NCBI GenBank assembly: GCA_030765685.1
Contig: JAVCCB010000089.1
Location: forward strand, 1 to 32,752
Reading direction: 5' to 3'
Length of the DNA stretch: 32,752 nucleotides
Origin: Candidatus Tantalella remota
Lineage (GTDB): Bacteria > Omnitrophota > Gorgyraeia > Tantalellales > Tantalellaceae
Shown here: positions 31,473 to 32,752 of the stretch, in pieces
How positions within the stretch are numbered: the stretch's first letter is position 1
How the letters are laid out: each line of letters begins with the position of its first letter
Notes under the pieces: generated by a model
The model's database searches: none
What the model was told of the DNA's origin: nothing
Seen by the model: the letters and a program-made list of their open reading frames with translations, nothing else
Made by a program: the position numbers and the translations under genes

Positions 31473-32183
31473 ATGGCTATTATAACTCTCGCATTTGATG
31501 ACGGCTATGCCGACATTTACGCCCACTGCGCAGGACCGCTTGCAGATAAGGGTATTACGGCCACTTTTGCCGTCCCTTCCCGACATGTAGGCGGGACGCT
31601 TGAAAACCGTCCGGTCATGAGTGAACAAGAGCTTCTCTCCCTCAGGAACACCGGCCACGAGATAGCTTCCCACACATACGATCACAGCAACCTGCTCGAG
31701 CTTTTGGACTCTGAGGGAGAAGACGCCGTAAATTTCGAGATGAAAACATCCAAGGTTTGTCTTGGCCTCATGCTAAACACGTATATCTCGTCGATGGTGT
31801 TCCCTTTCATAAACGACAACAATAATGCTTTCCTGCAGAAACTTGCTTCGAGATATTACACTTCCTCGCGCATAACCACCGAAAAAAAAGTTTTCAACCC
31901 GCTGCCCGTACAAGATCCTTACTCGATCATCGGCATGGCAGTTACGGGGGATAACCCGATAAAATATTACAACAGGATCGTCGATGAAATATCCGATAAG
32001 GACTGCTGGCTGATAGAGGTGTTCCATCTGGTCTCGGACACCAACACTAAAAGTGCTCATAGAGATGAACCCTACCGGTTCTTCACTCACATAGACGACT
32101 TCAACGCCCACGTCGAGTACATAGTATCAAAAGGCGTACCGATCATGACACAAGGTGAAGCTGTAAAACAATTCTGTCTCTAA
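31473..32183 (+). CDS. Polysaccharide deacetylase family protein (NodB-like)
   Basis: This is the only plus-strand gene. The 236-residue protein starts directly at the NodB fold: ITLAFDDGYADIY (catalytic Asp9 and metal Asp10) and GHEIASHTYDHSN (metal His67 and His71). The family removes acetyl groups from sugars in peptidoglycan, chitin-like polymers or lipid-linked glycans. No signal peptide or membrane helix is visible, so it may act in the cytoplasm on a glycan precursor. The later motifs are weakly conserved. The ATG has no ribosome binding site and no alternative start exists downstream of the in-frame stop at 31428. Its stop is two bases from the end of the convergent TPR gene. Confidence 0.88.
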   Translation: MAIITLAFDDGYADIYAHCAGPLADKGITATFAVPSRHVGGTLENRPVMSEQELLSLRNTGHEIASHTYDHSNLLELLDSEGEDAVNFEMKTSKVCLGLMLNTYISSMVFPFINDNNNAFLQKLASRYYTSSRITTEKKVFNPLPVQDPYSIIGMAVTGDNPIKYYNRIVDEISDKDCWLIEVFHLVSDTNTKSAHRDEPYRFFTHIDDFNAHVEYIVSKGVPIMTQGEAVKQFCL

Positions 32184-32185
32184 GG

Positions 32186-32752
32186 TTACTTGAGTTTTTT
32201 GATAAAATCCAGGTTCCTACGAGCTTTTTCGTGATCGGGATCTATCTCCAACGCCTTGTTAAAGTACTCTTCTGCCAGGTAAACTTCCCCTTTGCGGTAA
32301 TACGCGAAACCAAGGTTGTTATACACGTCGGCATTGGACGGATCCAGCTTGACCGCTTTTTTGAACAACGTGATCGCGTCATCGATATCCCCTGATTTAC
32401 CCTGGTTCTCTCCCAGCATGTTAAGGAACATCGACTCTTCCTTGATATCCTTTTCCTTCGCCTGCACTGACTCTTCTTCAGTCATCGTCTCCGACATCAT
32501 CCTGGCTCTGTCCTTATACGCGCTTTCTATGTTTATCTGCGCGAGATCCAGCTCCGGATTAACAAGAAGCGCCTCCCTGAAATATCCTATGGCCTTATCG
32601 ATCTCTCCCTTTTCCGCGTAAAACGTACCAAGATTGTTGTAAGCGATGGACGCGGTGGGATATTTGCTTACAACGTCGGAGAACAGCGTCGAGCTGTCTT
32701 TCCATATGAGACACCTTTGCCAGGTCATCCCCGTCAAAGAAACTACCATAAC
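32186..32752 (-). CDS. TPR-containing membrane protein, C-terminal part (cut by right edge)
   Basis: The frame stays open to the right edge, so the ATG at 32749 is probably internal. The visible 188 codons begin with TWQRCLIWKDSSTLFSDVV, a sequence typical of the junction between a multi-helix glycosyltransferase-like (TMTC/O-mannosyltransferase-type) membrane domain and its TPR tail. TPR units follow at about 34-67 (AYNNLGTFYAEKGEIDKAIG) and 107-175 (VYNNLGFAYYRKGEVYLAEE). A charged helical insert lies between them. The enzyme part is outside the window, so the function is only suggested. It ends convergently with the deacetylase, with no room for a terminator. Confidence 0.8.
   Translation of the reverse strand, partial: VMVVSLTGMTWQRCLIWKDSSTLFSDVVSKYPTASIAYNNLGTFYAEKGEIDKAIGYFREALLVNPELDLAQINIESAYKDRARMMSETMTEEESVQAKEKDIKEESMFLNMLGENQGKSGDIDDAITLFKKAVKLDPSNADVYNNLGFAYYRKGEVYLAEEYFNKALEIDPDHEKARRNLDFIKKLK

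Overview
The window is a gene-dense bacterial chromosome segment. Almost every gene is on the minus strand and the spacing is operon-like. Only one gene, a polysaccharide deacetylase at 31473-32183, is on the plus strand. The gene content is that of a diderm (Gram-negative type) bacterium: lipoprotein-release genes (lolC, lolD), an Mla-type lipid transporter (mlaE, mlaF, mlaD) and a TamB/AsmA-like envelope protein. These sit beside genes best known from Firmicutes (mcsA, mcsB, clpC, ricT and a YacL-like PIN-TRAM protein). Together with the long repetitive spacers, this suggests an uncultured lineage such as Candidatus Omnitrophota (OP3). That assignment is inference from content; no marker search was possible.

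Layout in transcription order (right to left). At the right edge is the C-terminal part of a TPR membrane protein (minus), convergent with the plus-strand deacetylase. Then come polX (DNA repair polymerase with a PHP domain) and ligA. A consensus sigma-70 promoter at 27201-27229 starts a long run: lysS, lolC, lolD, ilvE, mcsA, mcsB, clpC, tamB-like, mlaE, mlaF (frameshifted), mlaD, PIN-TRAM protein, ispF, cysE, cysS, tmk, holB, ricT, metG, an MGMT-family protein, a TatD-radical SAM fusion, a CPBP membrane protease, mtnA and the start of thiL (cut by the left edge).

Together these genes cover translation (lysS, cysS, metG), cysteine, branched-chain amino-acid, isoprenoid and thiamine metabolism (cysE, ilvE, ispF, thiL), methionine salvage (mtnA), replication and repair (tmk, holB, ligA, polX, MGMT), protein quality control by arginine phosphorylation and Clp unfolding (mcsA, mcsB, clpC), and outer-membrane lipid and lipoprotein traffic (lol, mla, tamB-like). 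Two blocks follow the gene order known from Bacillus: lysS...mcsA-mcsB-clpC...yacL-ispF-cysE-cysS and tmk-holB-ricT-metG-tatD. Envelope genes occupy the place of radA-disA.

The most unusual feature is in the spacers. Most gaps hold degenerate tandem arrays with a 7-nt period (GTTTACA, TAGTATT, CCTTTAT, CGGTACC, TAGTCNC and octamer variants such as CTGATATC). They keep phase while changing sequence family, and they begin at or within a few bases of the upstream gene's stop codon. Two further dispersed elements, a composite palindrome and an element nested inside CGGTACC arrays, occur three times each. I saw no rRNA, tRNA, CRISPR array, integrase or transposase.
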